Shown piece by piece: positions 1 to 11,300 of a stretch of 64,000 nt of DNA. Each line of letters opens with the position of its first letter. The first letter of the stretch is position 1. Source of the DNA: Schoenoplectus triqueter (taxonomy: Eukaryota > Streptophyta > Magnoliopsida > Poales > Cyperaceae). The notes under the pieces were generated by a model, which made no database searches, was not told the origin of the DNA, and saw only the letters and a list, made by a program, of their open reading frames with translations. Where the stretch lies: contig CAXKVV010002170.1 of NCBI GenBank assembly GCA_964058805.1, positions 124,001-188,000 of the forward strand. Direction: 5' to 3'. The translations under genes and the position numbers were made by a program.

Positions 1-1119
1 ACCGAGGGCGTTGGGTCCCGTTTTCATGTTTTGCGATCCCCGACTCATTTTCGACGATACCGATGGCGTCGAGACCTGTTTTCATGTTTTGCGCTCTCGG
101 ACTCGTTTTCGGCCGCGCCGAGGGCGTCGGGTCTCGTTTTCATGTTTTGCGCACCCGGACTCGGTTTCGGCGGTACCGAGGGCGTCGGGATCCGTTTTCA
201 TGTTTTGCGCGCCCGGACCCAGTTTCGGCGGTATCGAGGGAGTCGTGTCCCGTTTTCTTGTTTAGCGAGCCCGGACTCATTTTCGGCGGTACCGAGGGCG
301 TCGGGTCCCGTTTTCATGTTTTGAGCTCCCGGACTCGTTTTCGGCGGTACCGAGGGCGTCGGGTCCCGTTTTCATGTTTTGCGCTCCCCGACTCATTTTC
401 GACGGTACCGATGGCGTCGAGACCTGTTTTCATGTGTTGTGCTCTCGGACTCGTTTTCGGCGGCGCCGAGGGGGTCGGGTATCGTTTTCATGTTTTGCGC
501 GCCCGGACTCGGTTTTCGGCGAAACCGAGGGCGTCGGGTCCCGTTTTCATGTTTTGCGCGCCCGGACGCTGTTTCGGCGGTACCGAGGGCGTCGGGTCCT
601 GTTTTCATGTTTTGCGCGCCCGGACTCGGTTTCGGCGGTACCGAGGGCGTCAGGTCCCGTTTTCATGTTTTGCACTCCCTAACTCTTTTTCGGCGGTACC
701 GATGGCGTCAACACCCGTTTTCATGTTTTGCGCTCTCGGACTCGGTTTCGGCAGTACCGAGGGCCTCGGGTACCGTTTTCATGTTTTGCGCTCCTTGACT
801 CGTTTTCGGCGGTACCGATGGCGTCGACACCCGTTTTCATGTTTTGCGCTCCCGGACTCGTTTTCGGCGGTTCCGAGGGTGTCGGGTCCCGTTTTCATGT
901 TTTGCGCTCCCGGATTCGTTTTCGGCGGTTCCGAGGGCGTCGGGTCCCGTTTTCATGTTTTGCGCTCTCGGACTCGTTTTCGGGGCGCCGAGGCTGTCGG
1001 GTCCCGTATTCATGTTTTGGGCGCCCGGACCCTGTGTCGCCGGTACCGAATGCGTCGGGTCCCGTTTTCATGTTTTGCGCTCCCGGACTCGTTTTCGGCG
1101 GTACCGAGGGCGTCGGGTC

Positions 1120-2482
1120 CAGTTTTCATGTTTTGCGCTCCCGGACTCATTTTCGGCGGTACCGAGGGCGTCGGGTCCCGTTTTCATGTTTTGCGCGCCC
1201 GGAAGCTGTTTCGGCGGTACCGAGGGCGTCGGGTCCCGTTTTCATGTTTTGCGCGCCCGGACTCGGTTTCGGCGGTACCGAGGGCGTCGGGTCCCGTTTT
1301 CATGTTTTGCGCTCTCGGACTCGTTTTCGGCGGCGCCGAGGCTGTCGGGTCCCGTATTCATGTTTTGGGCGCCCGGACCCTGTGTCGCCGGTACCGAATG
1401 CGTCGGGTCCCGTTTTCTTAATTTGGGCGCTCGAACTCGATTTCGGCGGTACCGAGGGCGTCCGGTCCCATTTTCATGTTTTGCGCGCCCGGACCCTGTT
1501 TCGGCGGTACCGAGGGCGTTGGGTCCCGTTTTCATGTTTTGCGCTCCCCGACTCATTTTCGACGATACCGATGGCGTCGAGACCTGTTTTCATGTTTTGC
1601 GCTCTCGGACTCGTTTTCGGCGGCGCCGAGGGCGTCGGGTCTCGTTTTCATGTTTTGCGCGCCCGGACTCATTTTTGGAGGTACAGAGGGCGTCGGGTCC
1701 TGTTTTCATGATTTGCGCGCCCGAACTCGGTTTCGACGGTACCGAGGGCGTCGGGTCCCGTTTTCATGTTTTGCGCTCCCGGACTCGTTTTCGGCGGTAC
1801 CGAGGGCGTCGGGTCCCGTTTTCATGTTTTGCGCGCCCGGAAGCTGTTTCGGCGATACCGAGGGCGTCGGGTCCCGTTTTCATGTTTTGCGCGCCCGGAC
1901 TCGGTTTCGGTGGTACCGAGGGCGTCGGGTCCCGTTTTCATGTTTTGCGCTCCCGGACTCGTTTTCCGCGGTACCGAGGGCGTCGGGTCCCGTTTTCATG
2001 TTTTGCGCGCACGGAAGCTGTTTCGGCGGTACCGAGGGCGTCGGGTCCCGTTTTCATGTTTTGCGCGCCCGGACTCGGTTTCGGCGGTACCGAGGGCGTC
2101 GGGTCCCGTTTTCATGTTTTGCGCTCTCGGACTCGTTTCCGGCGGCACCGAGGCTGTCGGGTCCCGTTTTCATGTTTTGGGCGCCCGGACCCTGTGTCGC
2201 CGGTACCGAATGCGTCGGGAACCGTTTTCTTAATTTGGGCGCTCGAACTCGATTTCGGCGGTACCGAGGGCGTCCGGTCCCATTTTCATGTTTTGCGCGC
2301 CCGGACCCTGTTTCGGCGGTACCGAGGGCGTTGGGTCCCGTTTTCATGTTTTGCGCTCCCCGTCTCATTTTCGACGATACCGATGGCGTCGAGACCTGTT
2401 TTCATGTTTTGCGCTCTCGGACTCGTTTTCGGCGGCGCCGAGGGCGTCGGGTCTCGTTTTCATGTTTTGCGCGCCCAGACTC
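1120..2482 (+). repeat. Segmental duplication inside array, 812-bp offset
   Basis: About 550 bp starting near 1120 recurs 812 bp (14 monomers) downstream, from about 1932 to 2482. Both copies carry the same order of variants: GCGCGCCCGGAAGCTG (also GCGCGCACGGAAGCTG), a GGCGCC or GGCACC monomer with GAGGCTGTCGGG, a GGACCCTGTGTCGCCGG monomer, the TTTTCTTAATTTGGGCG monomer, and the ATGGCGTCGAGACC monomer. The two copies diverge after about 1670/2482. The left limit is fuzzy because flanking monomers are close to consensus. Confidence 0.6.
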
Positions 2483-4088
2483 GGTTTCGGCGGAACTGAG
2501 GGCGTCGGGATCCGTTTTCATGTTTTGCGCGCCCGGACCCGATTTCGGCGGTACCGAGGGAGTCGTGTCCCGTTTACTTATTTTGCGAGCCCGGACTCGT
2601 TTTCGGCGGTACCGAGGGCGTCGGGTCCCGTTTTCATGTTTTGCGCTTCCGGACTCGTTTTCGGCGGTACCGAGGGCGTCGGGTCCCGTTTTCATGTTTT
2701 GCGCTCCCCGACTCATTTTCGACGGTACCGATGGCGTCGAGACCTGTTTTCATGTGTTGCGCTCTCGGACTCGTTTTCGGCGGCGCCGAGGGGGTCGGGT
2801 CTCGTTTTCATGTTTTGCGCGCCCGGACTCGGTTTCGGCGGTTCCGAGGGCGTCGGGACCCGTTTTCATCTTTTGCGCGCCCGGACCCGATTTCGGCGGT
2901 ACCGAGGGAGTCGTGTCCCGTTTTCATGTTTTGGGCGCCCGGACTCGGTTGCGGCGGTACCGAGGGCGTCCGGTCCCGTTTTCATGTTTTGCGCTCCCGG
3001 ACTCGTTTTCGGCGGTATCGAGGGCGTCGGGTCCTGTTTTCATGTTTGGCGCGCCCAAACTCGATTTCGGCGGTATCGAGGGCGTCGGGTCCCGTTTTCA
3101 TGTTTTCCGCGCCCGGACTTATTTTCGGCGGTACCGAGGGCGTCGGGTCCCGTTTTCATGTTTTGCGCTCCCGGACTCGTTTTCGGCGGTACCGAGGGCG
3201 TCGGGTCCCGTTTTCACGTTTTGCGTGCCCGGACTCGATTTCGGCTGTACCGAGTGCGTCGGGTCCCGTTTTCTCGTTTTCTTAATTTGGGCGCTCGAAC
3301 TCATTTTCGGCGAAACCGAGGGTGTCGGGTCCCGTTTTCATGTTTTGCGCGCCCGGACGCTGTTTCGGCGGTACCGAGGGCGTACGGTCCCGTTTTCATG
3401 TTTTGCGCGCCCGGACTCGGTTTCGGCGGTACCGAGGGCGTCGGGACCCGTTTTCATGTTTTGCGCGCCCGGACCCGGTTTCGGCGGTACCGAGGGAGTC
3501 GTGTCCCGTTTTCTTGTTTTGCGCGCCCGGACTCGTTTTCGGCGGTACCGAGGGCGTCGGGGCCTGTTTTCATGTTTTGCGCTCCCGGACTTGTTTTCGG
3601 CGCAACCGAGGGCGTCGGGTCCCGTTTTCATGTTTTGGGTGCCCGGACTCATTTTTGGAGGTACAGATGGCGACGGGTCCCATTTTCATGTTTTGCGCGC
3701 CCGGACTCGTTTTCGGTGGTACCGAGGGCGTCAGGTCCTGTTTTCATGTTTTGCGCTCCCTGACTCTTTTTCGGCGGTACCGATGGCGTCAACACCCGTT
3801 TTCATGTTTTGCGCTCGCGGACTCGGTTTCGGCAGTACCGAGGGCCTCGGGTACCGTTTTCATGTTTTGCGCTCCCGGACTCGTTTTCGACGGTACCGAG
3901 GGCGTCGGGTCCCGTTTTCATGTTTTGCGCTCCCTGACTCATTTTCGGCGGTACCGATGGCGTCGACACTCGTTTTCATGTTTTGCGCTCGCGGACTCGG
4001 TTTCGGCAGTACCGAGGGCCTCGGGTACCGTTTTCATGTTTTGCGCTCCCCGACTCATTTTCGGCGGTACCGATTGCGTCGAGACCCG

Positions 4089-4145
4089 TTTTCATGTTTT
4101 GCGCTCCCGGACTCGTTTTCGGGGCGCCGAGGCTGTCGGGTCCCG
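4089..4145 (+). repeat. 57-bp marker monomer (GGGGCGCC variant)
   Basis: Here the KpnI-site block reads TTTTCGGGGCGCCGAGG, one base shorter than the usual NarI-type variant TTTTCGGCGGCGCCGAGG, and is followed by GAGGCTGTCGGG. The distance between successive TTTTC starts is 57 bp. It recurs at 1805-bp steps through the HOR block and accounts for the -1 in the HOR length. Confidence 0.85.
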
Positions 4146-5247
4146 TTTTCATGTTTTGCGCGCCCGGAAGCTGTTTCGGCGGTACCGAGGGCGTCGGGTC
4201 CCGTTTTCATGTTTTGCGCGCCCGGACTCGGTTTCGACGGTACTGTGGGCGTCAGGTCCCGTTTTCATGTTTTGCGCTCACGGACTCGTTTTCGGCGGCG
4301 CCGAGGCTGTCGGGTCCCGTTTTCATGTTTTGGGCGCCCGGACCCTGTGTCGCCGGTACCGAATGCGTCGGGTCCCATTTTCTTAATTTGGGCGCTCGAA
4401 CTCGATTTCGGCGGTACCGAGGGCGTCCGGTCCCATTTTCATGTTTTGCGTGCCCGGACCCTGTTTCGGCGGTACCGAGGGCGTTGGGTCCCGTATTCAT
4501 GTTTTGCGCTCCCCGACTCATTTTCGACGATACCGATGGCGTCGAGACCTGTTTTCATGTTTTGCGCTCTCGGACTCGTTTTCGGCGGCGCCGAGGGCGT
4601 CGGGTCTCGTTTTCATGTTTTGCGCGCCCGGACTCGGTTTCGGCGGTACCGAGGGCGTCGGGATCCGTTATCATTTTTTGCGCGCCCGGACCCGGTTTCG
4701 GCGGTACCGAGGGAGTTGTGTCCCGTTTTCTTATTTTGCGAGCCCGGACTCGTTTTCGGCGGTACCGAGGGCGTCGGGTCCCGTTTTCATGTTTTGCGCG
4801 CCCGGAAGCTGTTTCGTCGGTACCGAGGGCGTCGGGTCCCGTTTTCATGTTTTGCGCTCCCCGACTCATTTTCGACGGTACCGATGGCGTCGAGACCTGT
4901 TTTCATGTGTTGCGCTCTCGGACTCGTTTTCGGCGGCGCCGAGGGGGTCGGGTCTCGTTTTCATGTTTTGCGCGCCCGGACTCGGTTTCGGCGGTTCCGA
5001 GGGCGTCGGGTCCTGTTTTCATGTTTGGCGCGCCCAAACTCGATTTCGGCGGTACCGAGGGCGTCGGGTCCCGTTTTCATGTTTTGCGCGCCCGGACTTA
5101 TTTTCGGCGGTACCGAGGGCGTCGGGTCCCGTTTTCATGTTTTGCGCTCCCGGACTCGTTTTCGGCGGTACCGAGGGCGTCGGTTCCCGTTTTCACGTTT
5201 TGCGCGCCCGGACTCGATTTCGGCGGTACCGAGTGCATCGGGTCCCG

Positions 5248-5313
5248 TTTTCTCGTTTTCTTAATTTGGGCGCTCGAACTCGTTTTCGGCGAAACCGAGG
5301 GCGTCGGGTCCTG
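5248..5313 (+). repeat. 66-bp marker monomer with 8-bp internal duplication
   Basis: TTTTCTCG is inserted before TTTTCTTAATTTGGGCG, giving a 66-bp spacing to the next TTTTC. The same expanded monomer starts at about 3269, 7053, 8858, 10663, 17404, 18697, 19691, 22157, 23094 and 25945, all in segment A. The TTAATTT core supplies TAA, one of the few stop codons in the + frames of the array. Confidence 0.88.
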
Positions 5314-8300
5314 TTTTCATGTTTTGCGCGCCCGGACGCGGTTTCGGCGGTACCGAGGGAGTCGTGTCCCGTTTTCATGTTTTGCGCTCCCGGACTTGTT
5401 TTCGGCGCAACCGAGGGCGTCGGGTCCCGTTTTCATGTTTTGGGCTCCCGGACTCATTTTTGGAGGTACAGAGGGCGACGGGTCCCATTTTCATGTTTTG
5501 CGCGCCCGGACTCGTTTTCGGCGGTACCGAGGGCGTCCGGTCCCGTTTTCATGTTTTGCGCTCCCTGACTCTTTTTCGGCGGTACCGATGGCGTCAACAC
5601 CCGTTTTCATGTTTTGCGCTCGCGGACTCGGTTTCGGCAGTACCGAGGGCCTCGGGTACCGTCTTCATGTTTTGCGCTCCCGGACTCGTTTTCGACGGTA
5701 CCGAGGGCGTCGGGTCCCGTTTTCATGTTTTGCGCTCCCTGACTCGTTTTCGGCGGTACCGATGGCGTCGACACCCGTTTTCATGTTTTGCGCTCGCGGA
5801 CTCGGTTTCGGCAGTACCGAGGGCCTCGGGTACCGTTTTCATGTTTTGCGCTCCCCGACTCATTTTCGGCGGTACCGATTGCGTCGAGACCCGTTTTCAT
5901 GTTTTGCGCTCCCGGACTCGTTTTCGGGGCGCCGAGGCTGTCGGGTCCCGTTTTCATGTTTTGCGCGCCCGGAAGCTATTTCGGCGGTACCGAGGGCGTC
6001 GGGTCCCGTTTTCATGTTTTGCGCGCCCGGACTCGGTTTCGACGGTACTGTGGGCGTCAGGTCCCGTTTTCATGTTTTGCGCTCACGGACTCGTTTTCGG
6101 CGGCGCCGAGGCTGTCGGGTCCCGTTTTCATGTTTTGGGCGCCCGGACCCTGTGTCGCCGGTACCGAATGCGTCGGGTCCCGTTTTCTTAATTTGGGCGC
6201 TCGAACTCGATTTCGGCGGTACCGAGGGCGTCCGGTCCCATTTTCATGTTTTGCGTGCCCGGACCCTGTTTCGGCGGTACCGAGGGCGTTGGGTCCCGTA
6301 TTCATGTTTTGCGCTCCCCGACTCATTTTCGACGATACCGATGGCGTCGAGACCTGTTTTCATGTTTTGCGCTCTCGGACTCGTTTTCGGCGGCGCCGAG
6401 GGCGTCGGGTCTCGTTTTCATGTTTTGCGCGCCCGGACTCGGTTTCGGCGGTACCGAGGGCGTCGGGATCCGTTATCATTTTTTGCGCGCCCGGACCCGG
6501 TTTCGGCGGTACCGAGGGAGTTGTGTCCCGTTTTCTTATTTTGCGAGCCCGGACTCGTTTTCGGCGGTACCGAGGGCGTCGGGTCCCGTTTTCATGTTTT
6601 GCGCGCCCGGAAGCTGTTTCGTCGGTACCGAGGGCGTCGGGTCCCGTTTTCATGTTTTGCGCTCCCCGACTCATTTTCGACGGTACCGATGGCGTCGAGA
6701 CCTGTTTTCATGTGTTGCGCTCTCGGAATCGTTTTCGGCGGCGCCGAGGGGGTCGGGTTTCGTTTTCATGTTTGGCGCGCCCGGACTCGGTTTCGGCGGT
6801 TCCGAGGGCGTCGGGTCCTGTTTTCATGTTTGGCGCGCCCAAACTCGATTTCGGCGGTACCGAGGGCGTCGGGTCCCGTTTTCATGTTTTGCGCGCCCGG
6901 ACTTATTTTCGGCGGTACCGAGGGCGTCGGGTCCCGTTTTCATGTTTTGCGCTCCCGGACTCGTTTTCGGCGGTACCGAGGGCGTCGGGTCCCGTTTTCA
7001 CATTTTGCGCGCCCGGACTCGATTTCGGCGGTACCGAGTGCATCGGGTCCCGTTTTCTCGTTTTCTTAATTTGGGCGCTCGAACTCGTTTTCGGCGAAAC
7101 CGAGGGCGTCGGGTCCTGTTTTCATGTTTTGCGCGCCCGGACGCGGTTTCGGCGGTACCGAGGGAGTCGTGTCCCGTTTTCATGTTTTGCGCTCCCGGAC
7201 TTGTTTTCGGCGCAACCGAGGGCGTCGGGTCCCGTTTTCATGTTTTGGGCTCCCGGACTCATTTTTGGAGGTACAGAGGGCGACGGGTCCCATTTTCATG
7301 TTTTGCGCGCCCGGACTCGTTTTCGGCGGTACCGAGGGCGTCCGGTCCCGTTTTCATGTTTTGCGCTCCCTGACTCTTTTTCGGCGGTACCGATGGCGTC
7401 AACACCCGTTTTCATGTTTTGCGCTCGCGGACTCGGTTTCGGCAGTACCGAGGGCCTCGGGTACCGTCTTCATGTTTTGCGCTCCCGGACTCGTTTTCGA
7501 CGGTACCGAGGGCGTCGGGTCCCGTTTTCATGTTTTGCGCTCCCTGACTCGTTTTCGGCGGTACCGATGGCGTCGACACCCGTTTTCATGTTTTGCGCTC
7601 GCGGACTCGGTTTCGGCAGTACCGAGGGCCTCGGGTACCGTTTTCATGTTTTGCGCTCCCCGACTCATTTTCGGCGGTACCGATTGCGTCGAGACCCGTT
7701 TTCATGTTTTGCGCTCCCGGACTCGTTTTCGGGGCGCCGAGGCTGTCGGGTCCCGTTTTCATGTTTTGCGCGCTCGGAAGCTGTTTCGGCGGTACCGAGG
7801 GCGTCGGGTCCGGTTTTCATGTTTTGCGCGCCCGGACTCGGTTTCGACGGTACCGTGGGCGTCAGGTCCCGTTTTCATGTTTTGCGCTCACGGACTCGTT
7901 TTCGGCGGCGCCGAGGCTGTCGGATCCCGTTTTCATGTTTTGGGAGCCCGGACACTGTGTCGCCGGTACCGAATGCGTCGGGTCCCGTTTTCTTAATTTG
8001 GGCGCTCGAACTCGATTTCGGCGGTACCGAGGGCGTCCGGTCCCATTTTCATGTTTTGCGTGCCCGGACCCTGTTTCGGCGGTACCGAGGGCATTGGGTC
8101 CCGTTTTCATGTTTTGCGCTCCCCGACTCATTTTCGACGATACCGATGGCGTCGAGACCTGTTTTCATGTTTTGCGCTCTCGGACTCGTTTTCGGCGGCG
8201 CCGAGGGCGTCGGGTCTCGTTTTCATGTTTTGCGCGCCCGGACTCGGTTTCGGCGGTACCGAGGGCGTCGGGATCCGTTTTCATTTTTTGCGCGCCCGGA

Positions 8301-11300
8301 CCCGGTTTCGGCGGTACCGAGGGAGTTGTGTCCCGTTTTCTTATTTTGCGAGCCCGGACTCGTTTTCGGCGGTACCGAGGGCGTCGGGTCCCGTTTTCAT
8401 GTTTTGCGCGCCCGGAAGCTGTTTCGTCGGTACCGAGGGCGTCGGGTCCTGTTTTCATGTTTTGCGCTCCCCGACTCATTTTCGACGGTACCGATGGCGT
8501 CGAGACCTGTTTTCATGTGTTGCGCTCTCGGACTCGTTTTCGGCGGCGCCGAGGGGGTCGGGTCTCGTTTTCATGTTTTGCGCGCCCGGACTCGGTTTCG
8601 GCGGTTCCGAGGGCGTCGGGTCCTGTTTTCATGTTTGGCGCGCCCAAACTCGATTTCGGCGGTACCGAGGGCGTCGGGTCCCGTTTTCATGTTTTGCGCG
8701 CCCGGACTTATTTTCGGCGGTACCGAGGGCGTCGGGTCCCGTTTTCATGTTTTGCGCTCCCGGACTCGTTTTCGGCGGTACCGAGGGCGTCGGGTCCCGT
8801 TTTCACATTTTGCGCGCCCGGACTCGATTTCGGCGGTACCGAGTGCATCGGGTCCCGTTTTCTCGTTTTCTTAATTTGGGCGCTCGAACTCGTTTTCGGC
8901 GAAACCGAGGGCGTCGGGTCCTGTTTTCATGTTTTGCGCGCCCGGACGCGGTTTCGGCGGTACCGAGGGAGTCGTGTCCCGTTTTCATGTTTTGCGCTCC
9001 CGGACTTGTTTTCGGCGCAACCGAGGGCGTCGGGTCCCGTTTTCATGTTTTGGGCTCCCGGACTCATTTTTGGAGGTACAGAGGGCGACGGGTCCCATTT
9101 TCATGTTTTGCGCGCCCGGACTCGTTTTCGGCGGTACCGAGGGCGTCCGGTCCCGTTTTCATGTTTTGCGCTCCCTGACTCTTTTTCGGCGGTACCGATG
9201 GCGTCAACACCCGTTTTCATGTTTTGCGCTCGCGGACTGGGTTTCGGCAGTACCGAGGGCCTCGGGTACCGTCTTCATGTTTTGCGCTCCCGGACTCGTT
9301 TTCGACGGTACCGAGGGCGTCGGGTCCCGTTTTCATGTTTTGCGCTCCCTGACTCGTTTTCGGCGGTACCGATGGCGTCGACACCCGTTTTCATGTTTTG
9401 CGCTCGCGGACTCGGTTTCGGCAGTACCGAGGGCCTCGGGTACCGTTTTCATGTTTTGCGCTCCCCGACTCATTTTCGGCGGTACCGATTGCGTCGAGAC
9501 CCGTTTTCATGTTTTGCGCTCCCGGACTCGTTTTCGGGGCGCCGAGGCTGTCGGGTCCCGTTTTCATGTTTTGCGCGCTCGGAAGCTGTTTCGGCGGTAC
9601 CGAGGGCGTCGGGTCCGGTTTTCATGTTTTGCGCGCCCGGACTCGGTTTCGACGGTACCGTGGGCGTCAGGTCCCGTTTTCATGTTTTGCGCTCACGGAC
9701 TCGTTTTCGGCGGCGCCGAGGCTGTCGGATCCCGTTTTCATGTTTTGGGAGCCCGGACCCTGTGTCGCCGGTACCGAATGCGTCGGGTCCCGTTTTCTTA
9801 ATTTGGGCGCTCGAACTCGATTTCGGCGGTACCGAGGGCGTCCGGTCCCATTTTCATGTTTTGCGTGCCCGGACCCTGTTTCGGCGGTACCGAGGGCGTT
9901 GGGTCCCGTTTTCATGTTTTGCGCTCCCCGACTCATTTTCGACGATACCGATGGCGTCGAGACCTGTTTTCATGTTTTGCGCTCTCGGACTCGTTTTCGG
10001 CGGCGCCGAGGGCGTCGGGTCTCGTTTTCATGTTTTGCGCGCCCGGACTCGGTTTCGGCGGTACCGAGGGCGTCGGGATCCGTTTTCATTTTTTGCGCGC
10101 CCGGACCCGGTTTCGGCGGTACCGAGGGAGTTGTGTCCCGTTTTCTTATTTTGCGAGCCCGGACTCGTTTTCGGCGGTACCGAGGGCGTCGGGTCCCGTT
10201 TTCATGTTTTGCGCGCCCGGAAGCTGTTTCGTCGGTACCGAGGGCGTCGGGTCCTGTTTTCATGTTTTGCGCTCCCCGACTCATTTTCGACGGTACCGAT
10301 GGCGTCGAGACCTGTTTTCATGTGTTGCGCTCTCGGACTCGTTTTCGGCGGCGCCGAGGGGGTCGGGTCTCGTTTTCATGTTTTGCGCGCCCGGACTCGG
10401 TTTCGGCGGTTCCGAGGGCGTCGGGTCCTGTTTTCATGTTTGGCGCGCCCAAACTCGATTTCGGCGGTACCGAGGGCGTCGGGTCCCGTTTTCATGTTTT
10501 GCGCGCCCGGACTTATTTTCGGCGGTACCGAGGGCGTCGGGTCCCGTTTTCATGTTTTGCGCTCCCGGACTCGTTTTCGGCGGTACCGAGGGCGTCGGGT
10601 CCCGTTTTCACGTTTTGCGCGCCCGGACTCGATTTCGGCGGTACCGAGTGCGTCGGGTCCCGTTTTCTCGTTTACTTAATTTGGGCGCTCGAACTCGTTT
10701 TCGGCGAAACCGAGGGCGTCGTGTCCCGTTTTCATGTTTTGCGCGCCCGGACGCGGTTTCGGCGGTACCGAGGGAGTCGTGTCCCGTTTTCATGTTTTGC
10801 GCTCCCGGACTTGTTTTCGGCGCAACCGAGGGCGTCGGGTCCCGTTTTCATGTTTTGGGCTCCCGGACTCATTTTTGGAGGTACAGAGGCCGACGGGTCC
10901 CATTTTCATGTTTTGCGCGCCCGGACTCGTTTTCGGCGGTACCGAGGGTGTCAGGTCCCGTTTTCATGTTTTGCGCTCCCTGACTCTTTTTCGGCGGTAC
11001 CGATGGCGTCAACACCCGTTTTCATGTTTTGCGCTCGCGGACTCGGTTTCGGCAGTACCGAGGGCCTCGGGTACCGTTTTCATGTTTTGCGCTCCCGGAC
11101 TCGTTTTCGACGGTACCGAGGGCGTCGGGTCCCGTTTTCATGTTTTGCGCTCCCTGACTCGTTTTCGGCGGTACCGATGGCGTCGACACCCGTTTTCATG
11201 TTTTGCGCTCGCGGACTCGGTATCGGCAGTACCGAGGGCCTCGGGTACCGTTTTCATGTTTTGCGCTCCCCGACTCATTTTCGGCGGTACCGATTGCGTC

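Noticed and set aside
1081..1140. CENP-B-box-like sequence in the monomer
   Set aside because: TTCG is present, but the required A and CGGG positions do not fit on either strand of the consensus.
393..2716. Minus-strand ORFs of about 60-206 codons rich in ENGTRRPRYRR-like repeats
   Set aside because: Reverse-strand reads of the same monomers. The reverse complement of TTTTCATG supplies a TGA each monomer, so open runs depend only on variant monomers.
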